Below, piece by piece: positions 35,573 through 45,387 of a stretch of 64,000 bases of DNA. The notes under the pieces were generated by a model, which did no database searches, was not told where the DNA came from, and saw nothing but the letters and a program-made list of their open reading frames with translations. A program made the position numbers and the translations under genes. Source of the stretch: Verrucomicrobiota bacterium (GTDB lineage Bacteria > Verrucomicrobiota > Verrucomicrobiia > Opitutales > UBA953). Numbering within the stretch: position 1 is the stretch's first letter; every line of letters starts with the position of its first letter. Where the stretch lies: positions 1-64,000 of the forward strand of contig BJHS01000010.1 of assembly GCA_014193315.1 (NCBI GenBank). The letters run 5' to 3'.

Positions 35573-36499
35573 TCAGAGCCAGTCGAGGCCGAGGTCGGCC
35601 CAGGGCGCGGCGTGGGTCAGCGCCCCGCACGAGACGAAGTCCGGCGCGACCTGCCCGATGGCCGGCAGGGTCGCGAGATTGACGCCACCGCTGACCTCGC
35701 TCCACGCGCGGCCGCGGATCAACGGGAGGGCCTCGCGCATCTGGGGCAAGGTGAAGTTATCGAGCAGGATGATGTCGGCGCCGACCGCGAGCACGGGCTC
35801 GAGCTGGTCGAGCCGATCCACCTCGACCTCCAAAAGCAGATCCGGCCGGGTCGCGCGGGCCCGCGTGACCAGGTCGTGGATCCGCGCCGCGACGGTGGCC
35901 CCACCCGCGGCAAGGTGGTTGTCCTTGACCATGATCCGGTCAAAGAGGCCCAGCCGATGGTTATAACCGCCGCCCTGACCGACCGCGTATTTCTCGAGCA
36001 TCCGGAAGCCCGGCGTCGTCTTGCGCGTGTCGAGGAGGAGCGTCGGCGAGGCCCCCAGGGCGCGCACATGCTCGCGCGTGCAGGTCGCCACGCCGGTCAA
36101 CCGTTGCAGAAAATTAAGGAGGATCCGCTCGGCCGCCAGCAAGCTCGCCGCGGGCCCCTCGATCTCGGCGACGACGGTGCCGGCGGGAACCTCGGTCCCC
36201 TCGGCCACCAGGGCGCGACCGACGCAGGCGGGGTCATAGACGGCGAAGATCGGCCGCATCATCCCGAGCCCGGCGATGGTCATCGGCTGGCGCGCCACGA
36301 CGCGAGCGCGGGCCCGACCAGCGCCGGCGAGCAACGCCCCCGAAGGGTCGCCACGCAGACCGGGTCTGGTGGCTAAACCGACGCCCGCCAGATCCTCGTC
36401 GCGGGCCAGCGCCGCAAACGCCTGTAACCAAGCCTCGTCGAGCTCCGCCCAGCGAAGGCGGCGGAGCAAGCGGTCGGTCTGGCCGGAGTGGCGAGGCAT
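35573..36499 (-). CDS. nadC: Nicotinate-nucleotide pyrophosphorylase (carboxylating)
   Basis: LNFLQRLTGVAT; DTRKTTPGFRMLEKYAVGQGGGYNHRLGLFDRIMVKDNH; EVEVDRL. Confidence 0.95.
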   Translation of the reverse strand: MPRHSGQTDRLLRRLRWAELDEAWLQAFAALARDEDLAGVGLATRPGLRGDPSGALLAGAGRARARVVARQPMTIAGLGMMRPIFAVYDPACVGRALVAEGTEVPAGTVVAEIEGPAASLLAAERILLNFLQRLTGVATCTREHVRALGASPTLLLDTRKTTPGFRMLEKYAVGQGGGYNHRLGLFDRIMVKDNHLAAGGATVAARIHDLVTRARATRPDLLLEVEVDRLDQLEPVLAVGADIILLDNFTLPQMREALPLIRGRAWSEVSGGVNLATLPAIGQVAPDFVSCGALTHAAPWADLGLDWL

Positions 36500-36539
36500 C
36501 CGGGGACTTTACGCAACCGAACCCGGCGGGCAAGGGCGC

Positions 36540-37688
36540 TTACGGGAAGAACTTCTTGAACTTCTGCTTCCAGGATTCGGCGACCGGGGCCGCCTCGTCG
36601 CCGCAGGCCTGCTGGTAGGTCTTGAGCGCATCCCGTTGCTCGTCGGTCAGCTTCTTGGGCACATCGATGTCGACGCGCACCAGGAGGTCGCCGGCGCCGT
36701 TCCCGCGGAGGTTAGGCATCCCCTCGCCCCGCAGGCGGAAGGTGGTCCCGCCCTGCGTGCCGGCGGGGATCTTGAGCACCGTCTTCCCCTTGAGCTTCGG
36801 GACGGCGATGGTCCCGCCGAGCGCAGCCACCGTGAACTTCACGGGAATCGACGCCATGAGGTCGTCGCCATCGCGGTCGAAGAGCTCGTGCTCCTGGACG
36901 GAGATGATGACGTAGAGATTGCCGGCGTCGGCACCGCGGCGACCGGCCGACCCATTACTGCCGGAACGCAACCGGGTACCCGTGTCGACCCCAGGCGGGA
37001 TGCGGACCGAAACCGTGGTGTCGGCGATGACGCGGCCCTCGCCGGAGCAGCCCTTGCAAGGCTTGTCGATGCGTTCGCCCTCGCCCCCGCAAGCCGGGCA
37101 AGTCTGGCGCATCTGGAAGAAGCCTTGCGACCGGATCACCTGGCCTTGGCCATGGCAAGTCGGGCAGCGACTGCGCTTGGCGCCAGCCTCGGCGCCGGAA
37201 CCGGAGCACTTACCGCACGGCACGTGCTTGCGGTAGGGAATCTTCTTCTCAACCCCCTCGGCGGCCTCCTCGAGCGTGACGCGCACATCGACGCGCAAGT
37301 CCTCGCCGGAGTTATCCGAAGCACCCTCGCCGCCCCCGCCAAAGATATCGCCGAAACCACCCCCGCCCCCGCCCCCGCCCCCGAACATCTGGTTGAAGAT
37401 ATCGCGGGGGTCGGAGCCCCGGAAGCCACCGCCGGCACCCGGACTCGGACCAGCGGAGCCACCCTGCTCGAAGACGGCATGCCCCACGGCGTCATACTGC
37501 TGACGCTTGGTCGGGTCGCTGAGGACTTCATAGGCCCGCGAGGCCAACTTGAACTTTTCCTCCGCTTCCTTGTCGCCGGGGTTACGGTCCGGGTGGTGCT
37601 CCATCGCCTTCTTGCGATAGGCCTTCTTGATCTCGTCCGCGGTCGCACCCTTCGCGATGCCGAGGATGCTGTAATAGTCTGCAGCCAT
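36540..37688 (-). CDS. dnaJ: Molecular chaperone DnaJ
   Basis: J-domain [36 protein letters not shown]; four CxxCxGxG zinc repeats. Confidence 0.97.
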   Translation of the reverse strand: MAADYYSILGIAKGATADEIKKAYRKKAMEHHPDRNPGDKEAEEKFKLASRAYEVLSDPTKRQQYDAVGHAVFEQGGSAGPSPGAGGGFRGSDPRDIFNQMFGGGGGGGGGFGDIFGGGGEGASDNSGEDLRVDVRVTLEEAAEGVEKKIPYRKHVPCGKCSGSGAEAGAKRSRCPTCHGQGQVIRSQGFFQMRQTCPACGGEGERIDKPCKGCSGEGRVIADTTVSVRIPPGVDTGTRLRSGSNGSAGRRGADAGNLYVIISVQEHELFDRDGDDLMASIPVKFTVAALGGTIAVPKLKGKTVLKIPAGTQGGTTFRLRGEGMPNLRGNGAGDLLVRVDIDVPKKLTDEQRDALKTYQQACGDEAAPVAESWKQKFKKFFP

Positions 37689-37697
37689 GACCGGGGA

Positions 37698-38207
37698 TCA
37701 GCGGGCGGGGCCGGAGGAAAGGAAGACGGCCGCCGGGCGCAACACGCGTTCGTTGAGCGACCAGCCTAGGCGCGCCACGAGGACGACGTTGCCTTCCGGG
37801 ATCTCGGCGCTGGGCTGTTGACCCACGGCCTCATGCTGCGCCGGGTTGAAGACCAAACCCAGCGGGTTGATCTCCGCGAGCCCATGCCCGGTCAAAGTCG
37901 TGCGCAGCTGCTGGATCGCCATGCGGAAACCCTCGGCCACGGCCTTGGCCTCGGCCTGCTTGGCGGCGGACTCGAGCCCGAGCGCGAGCGCGTCGAGTGC
38001 CGGCAGGAGATCCTCCACGAGCCCGGCGGTCGCGAACTTGCGCAGCTCCTCGCGCTCGCGCTGGTGGCGGCGCTGCTGGTTCTGCTGGTCGGCGTGGCTG
38101 CGCAGGAGGGTGTCCTTGAGGCGCGCGACCTCGCCCGAGAGTTCGGCGAGACGCAGGGCGGCGTCGGCGGGCGCGGGGTTGTCGGAAGGGGGCGTGGGGT
38201 CGGACAT
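37698..38207 (-). CDS. grpE: Nucleotide exchange factor GrpE
   Basis: RREREELRKFATAGLVEDLLPALDAL; FNPAQHEAV; downstream dnaJ. Confidence 0.9.
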   Translation of the reverse strand: MSDPTPPSDNPAPADAALRLAELSGEVARLKDTLLRSHADQQNQQRRHQREREELRKFATAGLVEDLLPALDALALGLESAAKQAEAKAVAEGFRMAIQQLRTTLTGHGLAEINPLGLVFNPAQHEAVGQQPSAEIPEGNVVLVARLGWSLNERVLRPAAVFLSSGPAR

Positions 38208-38214
38208 CGGGAAA

Positions 38215-38994
38215 TTATTTGTCGCGGAGCAGCTGCTCGGTGACGGACGGGCGGGGGCGTTCGGTCCGCACATCGAACAACAACTGGGTCGCGGCCTTGG
38301 TCAGCTCCTTCTGCAGGAGCGCCTGGAGCGGCTGCTCGATGGTCTCCTTCTCGTTGCGGTCGGTCACGCCCTGGGCCTCGAACACGAAGTTGATGTCTTG
38401 ATCCAGCAGGACGCGCCGGCGCGCGGTGCCGTCGCCGCCGATGACGGTCAGGTGGCCCACGCGGACGCGCAACTTGTCGATCTGGTAGGCACGGGCCGGC
38501 TGGGCGGGCCCGGCAGGGGCAGCCGAGGTCTCGCGGGCGGCTTCCTTGTAGGACTTCGCGATATCGAGCGCGTTGTTATCGCCCAAGAGCTCCAGCAATT
38601 TGTCGGACTTGCCCGTCAGCACTACCCGGTCGATGTCCAGCTCGGCCTCATGCACCTTCTGGGTGCCGGCCCCCACAAAGGACCACGGGTCCACGTCTAG
38701 GTGGAAACGCCGGATTTTAAGGAACTCGCGCTCGCTCCACCGGGTGGGGTTGGTGATGGTGATGCCGGCGTAGGAAAGCCGGCCAGCCAGCAGGTTCGTG
38801 TCGTTATTCTCGACCGCGAAGCGAGCCCCGGTGGCATCGGCCAAGGAGGAGTCGACCAAACCTGGCGAGAAGCGGCCCAAGGCCCAGACGGCGAGCAAAC
38901 CCGCGAGCAGGACGAAGGCCACCAACCCGGCCAGGATGGTCAGCAATTTCCGGAGCAAGATACCGGAGCGGTGCGGAGGTGAGACTTCGGGCAT
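38215..38994 (-). CDS. AsmA-like membrane-anchored protein (hypothetical)
   Basis: N-terminal TM; ITITNPTRWSEREFLKIRRFHLDVDPWSF AsmA/DUF748-like pattern. Confidence 0.55.
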   Translation of the reverse strand: MPEVSPPHRSGILLRKLLTILAGLVAFVLLAGLLAVWALGRFSPGLVDSSLADATGARFAVENNDTNLLAGRLSYAGITITNPTRWSEREFLKIRRFHLDVDPWSFVGAGTQKVHEAELDIDRVVLTGKSDKLLELLGDNNALDIAKSYKEAARETSAAPAGPAQPARAYQIDKLRVRVGHLTVIGGDGTARRRVLLDQDINFVFEAQGVTDRNEKETIEQPLQALLQKELTKAATQLLFDVRTERPRPSVTEQLLRDK

Positions 38995-39095
38995 GGGTAC
39001 GGTAGGATTTCGAGCAATAGCCGTGCCAGCGGAAACGGTCAACGATGGAGGGGAAGAGGGCGGCTTTAGGCTACTTTCCAGCGAGTCCGCCCAAA

Positions 39096-39131
39096 AGAAG
39101 ACCCGCCGGCACGGGGCAGGCGGGTCCTTCT
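39096..39131 (-). terminator. Rho-independent terminator for the 39164..39685 gene
   Basis: Minus strand AGAAGGACCCGCCTGCCCCGTGCCGGCGGGTCTTCTTTT. Confidence 0.75.
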
Positions 39132-39163
39132 GTCACGGGGCTGTCTCGCTCCGAGGGGCGAGC

Positions 39164-39685
39164 TTACTGGGCGACCGGAGCCGGGGCGAGCACGCCGCAA
39201 CCGACTTCATCACCGGGGACGAGCTTGGGAGCCTTGTCCTGATTGGGGATGATGCCGACGATGATCATCTTGTCGTCCGAGCGGATGACTTCGACGAGGA
39301 TGGCCTTGCCGTCCTTGACGAGCTGCAGGCGGGACTTGGGTTCGGGCTTCTCGGAGCGGGCGAGGGCGACGAGGCCCGCATCCTCGCGGACGGAGATCAC
39401 GCGGGCCTTGCCGGCGTCCTTCGGGGCTTCGACCACGGTTTCCTTGGGGGCGACGGGCTTGGCGGTTTCACCGGCGGCTAATTCTTTTTCCCACGAGAAG
39501 CGCGTGGTGACGACCGGGGCGCCATCGACCGAGGCCGGGGCGTCCGTGGCCACGGCGGGGGCGTCCGTGGCCACGGCGGGGGCGGCGGTACCTTCCGGGG
39601 AGGAGGTGGAAGACCACGGGCTCTTGAGGCCCTCGCAGGCGACTAAAAGGAAAGAGGTGGAGAGAATGAGCAGGGTGCGCTGCAT
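39164..39685 (-). CDS. Hypothetical lipoprotein with tandem Ala-Pro-rich repeats
   Basis: Lipobox LLVACEG; duplicated APAVATDAPAVATDAPA. Confidence 0.6.
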   Translation of the reverse strand: MQRTLLILSTSFLLVACEGLKSPWSSTSSPEGTAAPAVATDAPAVATDAPASVDGAPVVTTRFSWEKELAAGETAKPVAPKETVVEAPKDAGKARVISVREDAGLVALARSEKPEPKSRLQLVKDGKAILVEVIRSDDKMIIVGIIPNQDKAPKLVPGDEVGCGVLAPAPVAQ

Positions 39686-39835
39686 GGCGGTAGGGGGAGG
39701 CAGAAATCGTCCTTTCCCGCTGAAAGGGAGTCAATAACTAACACCCCAGCGGGACTCCCCGGCCCCCGCCAAGCCCCGGCCAACCCAATGTAAGGCTTGC
39801 CGAAAGGGGGCCGGGCGGGCTTCCTCGATTATCCT

Positions 39836-40720
39836 ATGAGTAAGGAAGCCCTGAAATTGATGCTCGGCCTACCCAAGGGCAGCCTCGAGGAGGCCACCCT
39901 CCAGCTCTTCGCCAAGGCCGGCTTCCCGGTCACCAAGAGCAGCCGATCCTACCGCCCGTCTTTCGACGACCCCGCCCTCGATGGTCGCTTCATCCGCGCG
40001 CAGGAAGTGGCGCGCTATGTCGAGCATGGCTTCTTCGACTGCGGCCTCACCGGCCAGGACTGGGTCCAGGAAAACGCCGCCGACGTCGTCCAAGTCTGCG
40101 AACTGATCTACAGCCGGGCCTCCGCCCAGAAATCCCGCTGGGTCCTCTGCGTGCCCGAGGATTCGCCGGTCCAGACCGCCCAGGACCTCGCCGGCAAGCG
40201 CGTCGCCACCGAACTCGTCGAGACCACCCGACGCTGGTTCAAGTCCCAAGGCGTCGACTGTGAAGTCGAATTCTCCTGGGGGGCCACCGAGGTGAAAGTC
40301 CCGGAGCTCGCCGACGCCATCGTCGACATCACCGAGACCGGCTCCTCCATCAAGGCCAACAAGCTGCGCATCGTCGCCCAGCTGATGGAGACCACCACCG
40401 TCCTCGTGGCGAACAAAGCCGCCTGGGCCCACCCCGCCAAGCGCGCCAAGATCGAGCAGATCGTCCTCATGCTGCAAGGCGCCCTCGCCGCGCAGCACAT
40501 GGTCGGCCTCAAGTTCAACCTCCCGAAGGCGAAGCTGGAGCAAGTCGCCGCCGCCCTCCCCGCCTTGCGCAACCCGACCGTCTCGCCGCTGAGCAACCCG
40601 GAGTGGATCGCCGTGGAGACCATCATCGACGCCCGCCAGGCCCGCGAGTTCATCCCGACCCTCAAGGCCGCCGGCGCCGAGGGCATCGTGGAGTACCCGA
40701 TCAACAAGCTCGTCTACTGA
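39836..40720 (+). CDS. hisG: ATP phosphoribosyltransferase
   Basis: LMLGLPKGSLEEATLQLFAKAGF; RAQEVARYVEHGFFDCGLTGQDWV; VDITETGSSIKANKLRIV. Confidence 0.93.
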   Translation: MSKEALKLMLGLPKGSLEEATLQLFAKAGFPVTKSSRSYRPSFDDPALDGRFIRAQEVARYVEHGFFDCGLTGQDWVQENAADVVQVCELIYSRASAQKSRWVLCVPEDSPVQTAQDLAGKRVATELVETTRRWFKSQGVDCEVEFSWGATEVKVPELADAIVDITETGSSIKANKLRIVAQLMETTTVLVANKAAWAHPAKRAKIEQIVLMLQGALAAQHMVGLKFNLPKAKLEQVAAALPALRNPTVSPLSNPEWIAVETIIDARQAREFIPTLKAAGAEGIVEYPINKLVY

Positions 40721-40731
40721 CGACCCGCCCC

Positions 40732-41601
40732 ATGGCTGACTCCGTCCGCGTCGGTCTCATCCAGCTCACCGCCGAGGACACCCCGGCGGCGAACGTCCGC
40801 AAGACCTTGCCCCGCATCGAGGAAGCGGCGGCCAAGGGCGCCAAAATCATCGGCCTCCAGGAGATGTTCACGACGAAGTATTTCTGCATCAACCAGGACC
40901 CGAAGAACTTCGACCTCGCCGAGTCCATCGAGACCGGCCCATCGGTGACCGAATTGGCCAAGGCCGCGAAGCGCCTCGGTGTCGTCATCATCGCCCCGCT
41001 CTTCGAGGCGCGCGGCAGCGAAGTCTACCACAACTCCGCGGCCGTCATCGACGCCGACGGCACCGTGCTCGGCAAGTACCGCAAGATGCACATCCCCCAG
41101 GACCCGGGCTTCGAGGAGAAATTCTACTTCACCCCCGGCGACCTGGGTTTCCGCACCTGGAGGACCGCGCACGGCGACATCGGCGTGCTCATTTGCTGGG
41201 ACCAGTGGTACCCCGAGGCCGCGCGCCTCACCGCCCTCGGCGGCGCGCAAATCCTCTTCTACCCGACCGCCATCGGTTGGCTCCCCGAGGAGAAAGCCGC
41301 CCTCGGCCAGGCGCAGCATACCGCCTGGGAGACCGTCCAGCGCGGCCACGGCGTCGCCAACGGCTGCTACGTCGCCGCGACCAATCGCGTCGGGACCGAA
41401 GGCCGCACCCAGTTTTGGGGCCAGAGCTTCGTCTCTGACCCGTATGGCGAAATCGTCGCCTGCGCCTCGAGCGACCATGAAGAGGTCCTGCTAGCCGATT
41501 GTGACCTCGCCAAGCAGCGGGATTTTCGCCGCATCTGGCCCTTCTTCCGCGACCGCCGCATCGACGCCTACGGCGACCTGACGCGCCGGCTGCGCGACTG
41601 A
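40732..41601 (+). CDS. aguB: N-carbamoylputrescine amidase (carbon-nitrogen hydrolase)
   Basis: LQEMFTTKYFCINQD; GKYRKMHIPQDPGFEEKFYFTPGD; GVLICWDQWYPEAARL. Confidence 0.92.
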   Translation: MADSVRVGLIQLTAEDTPAANVRKTLPRIEEAAAKGAKIIGLQEMFTTKYFCINQDPKNFDLAESIETGPSVTELAKAAKRLGVVIIAPLFEARGSEVYHNSAAVIDADGTVLGKYRKMHIPQDPGFEEKFYFTPGDLGFRTWRTAHGDIGVLICWDQWYPEAARLTALGGAQILFYPTAIGWLPEEKAALGQAQHTAWETVQRGHGVANGCYVAATNRVGTEGRTQFWGQSFVSDPYGEIVACASSDHEEVLLADCDLAKQRDFRRIWPFFRDRRIDAYGDLTRRLRD

Positions 41602-41609
41602 CCTTCCGC

Positions 41610-42635
41610 ATGGCCACGCCTCGCTCCCTCGGATTCCGCATGCCCGCGGAATGGGAACCCCAGTCCGCCACGTGGCTCTCGTGGCCCGCGAACCCCGCGC
41701 TCTGGCCGGGTCACTACGACCTCATCCCGGCGAAGTTCGCCGAGTTCGCGGCGGCGATCGCCAAATTTCAGCCGGTGAAAATCAACGCCGCAGGCAAGCT
41801 GCGCGCTGAAGCCGAACATACGCTCAAGGAGGCGAAGGCCGACCTCTCGGTCATTGAATTAACGGACATCGCTACGGACGACGTGTGGTGCCGCGACCAC
41901 GGCCCGATTTTTGTCAAGAATGATGCCACCAAGGAACTCGCCCTAACGGACTGGGAATTCCACGGTTGGGGCGGAAAGTTCGAGGCCTCGCTCGATAACC
42001 AAGTGCCGGGCAAAATTGCCGCACACCTCGGCCTGAAGAAATTCAGCTATCCCTTTGAACTCGAAGGCGGCGGCATTGAAGTCTCTGGCGATGGCCTACT
42101 CCTCACGACTGAAGCCGTGCAGAACAACCCGAACCGGGCCGAAGGTCGCGACGATGCCGCCTTCCATGCCGCCATCCGCGATGGCCTGGCGGTCGACGAA
42201 CTCCTCTGGATCGGCGAAGGCCTGGCCAACGACGACACCGACGGGCACATCGACAACCTCGCCCGCTTCATCGCGCCGCGCACGATCCTCGCCGTCAGCG
42301 AAGCCGACAAGACCTCGCCCAACCACGCGCCGATGCAGGAGAACCTCCGGCGCCTGCGCGAGATGCGCCCGCGCGGCCAGCGCCTCGACATCCTGGAGCT
42401 GCCGCTGCCCACGCCCATCCGGCTCGCCGGCCGCGACCTGCCGCCGAGCCACGCCAACTTCCTAATCGTGAACGACGGCGTCCTCGTGCCGCTCTACGGC
42501 CAGGATTCGGACCAGGTCGCGATGGGCATCATCGGCGACTGCTTCCCCGGTCGCAAGGTCGTGGGCATCGACTGCCGCATCCTGCTGATCGAAGGCGGGG
42601 CGCTGCACTGCCTCAGCCAGCAACAGCCGGTGTAA
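41610..42635 (+). CDS. aguA: Agmatine deiminase
   Basis: RMPAEWEPQSATWLSWP; DDVWCRDHGPIFV; GGGIEVSGDGLLLTTEAV; DTDGHIDNLARF. Confidence 0.95.
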   Translation: MATPRSLGFRMPAEWEPQSATWLSWPANPALWPGHYDLIPAKFAEFAAAIAKFQPVKINAAGKLRAEAEHTLKEAKADLSVIELTDIATDDVWCRDHGPIFVKNDATKELALTDWEFHGWGGKFEASLDNQVPGKIAAHLGLKKFSYPFELEGGGIEVSGDGLLLTTEAVQNNPNRAEGRDDAAFHAAIRDGLAVDELLWIGEGLANDDTDGHIDNLARFIAPRTILAVSEADKTSPNHAPMQENLRRLREMRPRGQRLDILELPLPTPIRLAGRDLPPSHANFLIVNDGVLVPLYGQDSDQVAMGIIGDCFPGRKVVGIDCRILLIEGGALHCLSQQQPV

Positions 42636-42646
42636 GGCGGGAGCTC

Positions 42647-42816
42647 GTTGATCAGTTGACCCGTTGAATGGTTGGCCAGAAAGACAGCCGGCGAGGCCCG
42701 GAGGCTCAGCGGCGCTGGAGAAGCGCGGACCAGCGGGGCCGCTGATCCCTGCCGTCGCGCGGGCACGCAAAGGGAGGCAACCGAGCGCTTCTGGCCAACG
42801 GATCCAATGGTCAACT
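42647..42816. repeat. Mosaic intergenic repeat element, short copy F, with terminal inverted arms
   Basis: Left gttgatcagttgacccgttgaatggttggccag pairs imperfectly with right ctggccaacggatccaatggtcaac. Confidence 0.7.
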
Positions 42817-42825
42817 CCTTTTGGG

Positions 42826-42975
42826 TCACTTCTTCGGCTTCACCTTCGTCGCGCAGCCGCAGTCGCCGGCACAGCCGCCTTCTTTGCGGCGGCGAGCGGC
42901 GATGAGCCAGCGGCGGGCCAGCCAGCCGGCGGCCACCCCCACGACCGCCCCGACAATGACAGCTTCGATGTTCAT
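42826..42975 (-). CDS. Small FeoB-associated Cys-rich membrane protein
   Basis: MNIEAVIVGAVVGVAAGWLARRWLIAARRRKEGGCAGDCGCATKVKPKK; immediately downstream of feoB. Confidence 0.75.
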   Translation of the reverse strand: MNIEAVIVGAVVGVAAGWLARRWLIAARRRKEGGCAGDCGCATKVKPKK

Positions 42976-45125
42976 GAGATGCGGCTGACGCCCTGATAGA
43001 CGAGGATCGCGACCACCCAAGCGAGGGCCGTCATGTAGACGAAGGAGCCGGCCGCCCACTTCCAACCGCCCGTCTCCTGGGCGAGCGTGGCGATCGTCGG
43101 GCCGCACTGCGAACAGAGGGCGAAGAAGACCATCAGGGCGAGCACCGCGGCGAGGGAGAAGATCGGGGTGCCGGCGCGCGGACCCTCGGACCACTTCGCA
43201 TCTTGCATCGCCTTACGGAGCTGGCGGCTATCGGCCTCTGCGCCTTCGCCGACGGAGTACGTGACGCCCAGCGTCGAGACGATGACCTCGCGGGCCGGGA
43301 AACTCGCCAGCACGCCGACGGTGATCTTCCAGTCGAAGCCCAGCGGATCAAAGACTGGCTGCACCGCCTTGCCGAAGCGCCCCATGTAAGACTGTTCAAC
43401 GTAGGCCGCCTGGAGCTTGGCTTTGACGACTTCCTCGGAAGCGGACGGGTTGGCGGCTTTGATGCGTTCGGCGACCGATGCGTCGCGCGGGAAATAGGAA
43501 AGCGCCCACACGATGATCGTGATGGCGAAGATGACGGTGCCAGCCTTCGAGACGAACTCGGCGGCGTTCTGCCACATGCGCCAGATAACGTCGCGCGGCT
43601 TGGGCATCTGGTAGCGCGGGAGCTCGAGGACGAACGGCTGCGGCTTCGCCTTGAGCACGAGGCGGGTGAGCACGAACGCGGTGGGGACGGCGAAGAGCAG
43701 GCCGACACAGTGCATGCCGATCATCACGACGGATTGCCAGCCCGCGCCATAGAGCGGATCGATGAAGGCGGCGCACATCAGCGCATAGACCGGGAAGCGC
43801 GCCGAGCAGCTCATGAACGGCACGACGAAGGCGGTCGCGAGCCGGGCCTTAGGGTCTTCAATCGTGCGCGTGGAGAGTAGGCTCGGAATCGCGCAGGCAA
43901 AACCGGAGAGTAAGGGAACGAAGCTCTTGCCATTGAGGCCACACCAACTGAAGAGGCGGTCCATGATGAACGCCGCGCGGGCCATATAGCCGCTGTCTTC
44001 GAGGATCCCGATGAAAAGGAACAAGATCAGGATCTGCGGCAGGAAGACCAAGAAGGCCCCAACGCCCCCGATGATGCCGTCCGCCAGCAGGCTTTGGAGC
44101 ATCGGATAAGCGTCCAGGAGCGGCGCGACGATGGTCTTCGTCCAATCGACCCCTGACTGAATCCACTCCATCGGGAACTTCGCCAGCCAGAAGACGGAGC
44201 CGAAGAAACCGAGCATGATCCCCAGGAATAGAACTGGGCCAAGAAAGCGATGCAGAAGCAGACGGTCGACGGCGGCGCTGCGGCCGGCTTTACCCAAGCC
44301 TTCGATCACCACGCCTTCGAGGATGATGCGCAAGTGTGCGTAGTGCACGAGCGGCTCGGCAGCCATGGGGTTGTAGCCAGAATTGCGGACGCGATCGCGG
44401 GCGGAGCGCAAGGTCTTCTCCCGCTGGGCGATGGTCCAGCCGAGACGATCGGCGGTCGACGGATTCGTATCGAAGAGCAGCCGTTGCGCGTCGGCTTCCG
44501 AAATTTGCTTACCCGTGTCGGCGGCGGCCGCCGCGGCGACATCGGCGAGGGCGGCGGCGATGTTGGTCGGCCAGGCGACGCGCTTCAGCTGCGTCTGCTG
44601 GGCGATAGCCAGGGCGATGGCCCGACGCACGTCGAGGATGCCTTCGCCTTTCCAAGCGGACGACAGTACGACGGGCACGCCGCCCAGGCGACGAGAGAGC
44701 AGCTCGGTATCGATGCGCAGGCCTTGCTCCTTGGCGACGTCGGCCTGGTTGAGCACGACGACCACCGGACGACCGAGCTCGGCCACCTGCGAGGCGAGAA
44801 AGAGATTGCGGAGTAGGTTCGTCGCGTCGACGACGAGCACCACAGCATCCGGACGGCGATCGCCCGCGATGTTACCCGAAAGCGCATCGATGACGACTTG
44901 CTCGTCGGGCGAAGCAGCGGCGAGCGAATAAAGTCCAGGCAGGTCGACCAGTTCGACTTTTGGGCCGTCGCCGAGATCGCACGTCCCGGACTTACGGGCG
45001 ACAGTCACGCCCGGGTAATTGCCGACGCGCTGACGCAAGCCGGTCAGGGCGTTGAAGAGCGTCGACTTGCCGGTGTTAGGATTACCGACGAGCGCGACCA
45101 AGAGGCCTGCTTCGGGAGTGCTCAC
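42972..45125 (-). CDS. feoB: Ferrous iron transport protein B
   Basis: GNPNTGKSTLFNALTGLRQRVGNYPGVTV G-domain; multi-TM with Gate motifs. Confidence 0.97.
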   Translation of the reverse strand: MSTPEAGLLVALVGNPNTGKSTLFNALTGLRQRVGNYPGVTVARKSGTCDLGDGPKVELVDLPGLYSLAAASPDEQVVIDALSGNIAGDRRPDAVVLVVDATNLLRNLFLASQVAELGRPVVVVLNQADVAKEQGLRIDTELLSRRLGGVPVVLSSAWKGEGILDVRRAIALAIAQQTQLKRVAWPTNIAAALADVAAAAAADTGKQISEADAQRLLFDTNPSTADRLGWTIAQREKTLRSARDRVRNSGYNPMAAEPLVHYAHLRIILEGVVIEGLGKAGRSAAVDRLLLHRFLGPVLFLGIMLGFFGSVFWLAKFPMEWIQSGVDWTKTIVAPLLDAYPMLQSLLADGIIGGVGAFLVFLPQILILFLFIGILEDSGYMARAAFIMDRLFSWCGLNGKSFVPLLSGFACAIPSLLSTRTIEDPKARLATAFVVPFMSCSARFPVYALMCAAFIDPLYGAGWQSVVMIGMHCVGLLFAVPTAFVLTRLVLKAKPQPFVLELPRYQMPKPRDVIWRMWQNAAEFVSKAGTVIFAITIIVWALSYFPRDASVAERIKAANPSASEEVVKAKLQAAYVEQSYMGRFGKAVQPVFDPLGFDWKITVGVLASFPAREVIVSTLGVTYSVGEGAEADSRQLRKAMQDAKWSEGPRAGTPIFSLAAVLALMVFFALCSQCGPTIATLAQETGGWKWAAGSFVYMTALAWVVAILVYQGVSRIS

Positions 45126-45382
45126 GGCTGGCGCGGTCGTTGGATGGGACAGTCGGCGGCGACGTCGACGATCAGGTTTTCGGCTTCGGCGAGGCGCAGG
45201 CTGACGACTTGGCCGCCGAACTCGATGGCGAGCGGGTCGCCGAGGGGCGCCCGGCGGATGAGCTTGAGGACCATGCCGGGGAGGAGCCCGAGAGCCATTA
45301 GACGCTGATCCACCCCGCGCTCGGGATTGAGCGAGGCCAGCTTGCCGAATTGGCCGGGTAGAAGTTGGGAAAGCGGAGTCAT
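45122..45382 (-). CDS. feoA: Ferrous iron transport protein A
   Basis: MTPLSQLLPGQFGKLASLNPERGVDQRLMALGLLPGMVLKLIRRAPLGDPLAIEFGG. Confidence 0.93.
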   Translation of the reverse strand: MTPLSQLLPGQFGKLASLNPERGVDQRLMALGLLPGMVLKLIRRAPLGDPLAIEFGGQVVSLRLAEAENLIVDVAADCPIQRPRQP

Positions 45383-45387
45383 TCTAA

